Source of the DNA: Palsa-461 sp040414865
GTDB lineage: Bacteria > Actinomycetota > Acidimicrobiia > Acidimicrobiales > RAAP-2
Direction of reading: 5' to 3'
Assembly: GCA_040414865.1 (NCBI GenBank)
Contig: JBEDUR010000095.1
Location: forward strand, 1 to 5,272
DNA: 5,272 nucleotides
Program-made: the position numbers and the translations under genes
Notes under the pieces: model-generated
Databases searched by the model: none
Seen by the model: only the letters and a program-made list of their open reading frames with translations
Told to the model about the DNA's origin: nothing
In this document: in pieces, positions 4,837 through 5,272 of the stretch
How positions within the stretch are numbered: position 1 is the stretch's first letter
How the letters are laid out: each line of letters starts with the position of its first letter

Positions 4837-5272
4837 ATGCGCTTTGTCTCACAAGCACAGCGAGAAGATGTGAACCAGATAGAAGGTTCGAAATGGCGGC
4901 GGCGATCGTGTCGCATTGGCGTGCTGTCGGCTGGAGTCCTGGCGTTCGGTCTGGCGGTGGTGGCTTGCGGCGGCCCGTCGACGCCCGGCGTGGCCACCGG
5001 ATCGACGACCACCACCGGCTCCGGAGGCAACTCCACAGGTGGCGGCATCCCGGCGAGGGGGGCCCTTGCTTACGCCTCCTGCATGCGCTCACACGGTGTA
5101 ACCGGATTCCCAGACCCCAACGCCAGCGGAGACTTCACGGAATTGAAGAATGAGACGCTGCAGCAGCTCGGTGTCACCAGCTCCCAGTTGAGAGCAGCTG
5201 ACCAACGCTGCGTACACCTGCTTCCTCCGGGACAAGGCGGGAACCCTCTCTCGGTCCAACAGCAACAGGACT
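4837..5272 (+). CDS. Putative secreted lipoprotein, partial (3' end outside window)
   Basis: The frame is open from 4837 to the window edge (145 codons). A cytoplasmic N-terminal stretch with WRRR at 20-23 is followed by a hydrophobic segment (about 28-43) and the lipobox VVAC, with Cys44 as the predicted lipidated residue. A Ser/Thr/Gly-rich linker (45-70) leads to a domain starting ALAYASCMRSHGVTGFPDPN (76-95), with Cys82 and Cys125 possibly paired. As I recall, that motif recurs in uncharacterised actinobacterial lipoproteins near MacAB-like efflux transporters; this is memory, not a search. It is divergent from the regulator-kinase pair and shares their intergenic region, so it is probably part of their regulon. 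It could be an envelope sensor accessory or a transport-associated protein. The n-region is rather long for a lipoprotein signal; an in-frame GTG at 4870 would give a shorter one but lacks the strong ribosome binding site. Confidence 0.85.
   Translation, partial: MRFVSQAQREDVNQIEGSKWRRRSCRIGVLSAGVLAFGLAVVACGGPSTPGVATGSTTTTGSGGNSTGGGIPARGALAYASCMRSHGVTGFPDPNASGDFTELKNETLQQLGVTSSQLRAADQRCVHLLPPGQGGNPLSVQQQQD

Overview
The window reads like a high-GC actinobacterial chromosome segment. Strong AGGAGG-type ribosome binding sites, GTG starts, GC-rich third positions, a Ser/Thr/Gly-rich lipoprotein and an actinobacterial-style Xis-Int pair all fit. An acidimicrobial or related soil actinobacterium is possible, but the sequence does not fix the lineage.

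Left part (about 1-1730): a mobile-element integration module on the minus strand. A small MerR/HTH_17-type excisionase lies upstream of a complete 427-residue tyrosine recombinase. The 3' end of the integrase gene overlaps a tRNA-like T-arm plus 3' acceptor strand on the plus strand (147-171), which is the expected core of an attachment site. Short direct and inverted repeats lie just beyond the integrase stop.

Middle part (about 1722-2720): almost no intact genes, but many repeats. It holds two 62-bp direct repeat copies about 90% identical, three AGACA(A/G)CG units at exact 10-bp period, a GATCC-rich array of about 13-bp period, a short AT-rich stretch and a very stable GC hairpin. Next to these is a clear degraded 3' fragment of a methylmalonate-semialdehyde dehydrogenase gene (mmsA) with a frameshift. 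This looks like a scar where an element and old host DNA meet, or the control or replication region of the element.

Right part (2732-5272): an apparently intact two-component system on the minus strand, with an OmpR/PhoB-family response regulator followed 2 bp later by a HAMP-containing membrane histidine kinase. A divergent plus-strand lipoprotein gene runs off the window. The 213-bp divergent intergenic region contains three GTTAT/GTTCG half-sites spaced exactly 11 bp, the geometry expected for OmpR-family operators. The likely model is that the kinase senses an envelope signal, phosphorylates the regulator, and the regulator controls its own operon, the lipoprotein gene and whatever transport genes follow it outside the window.
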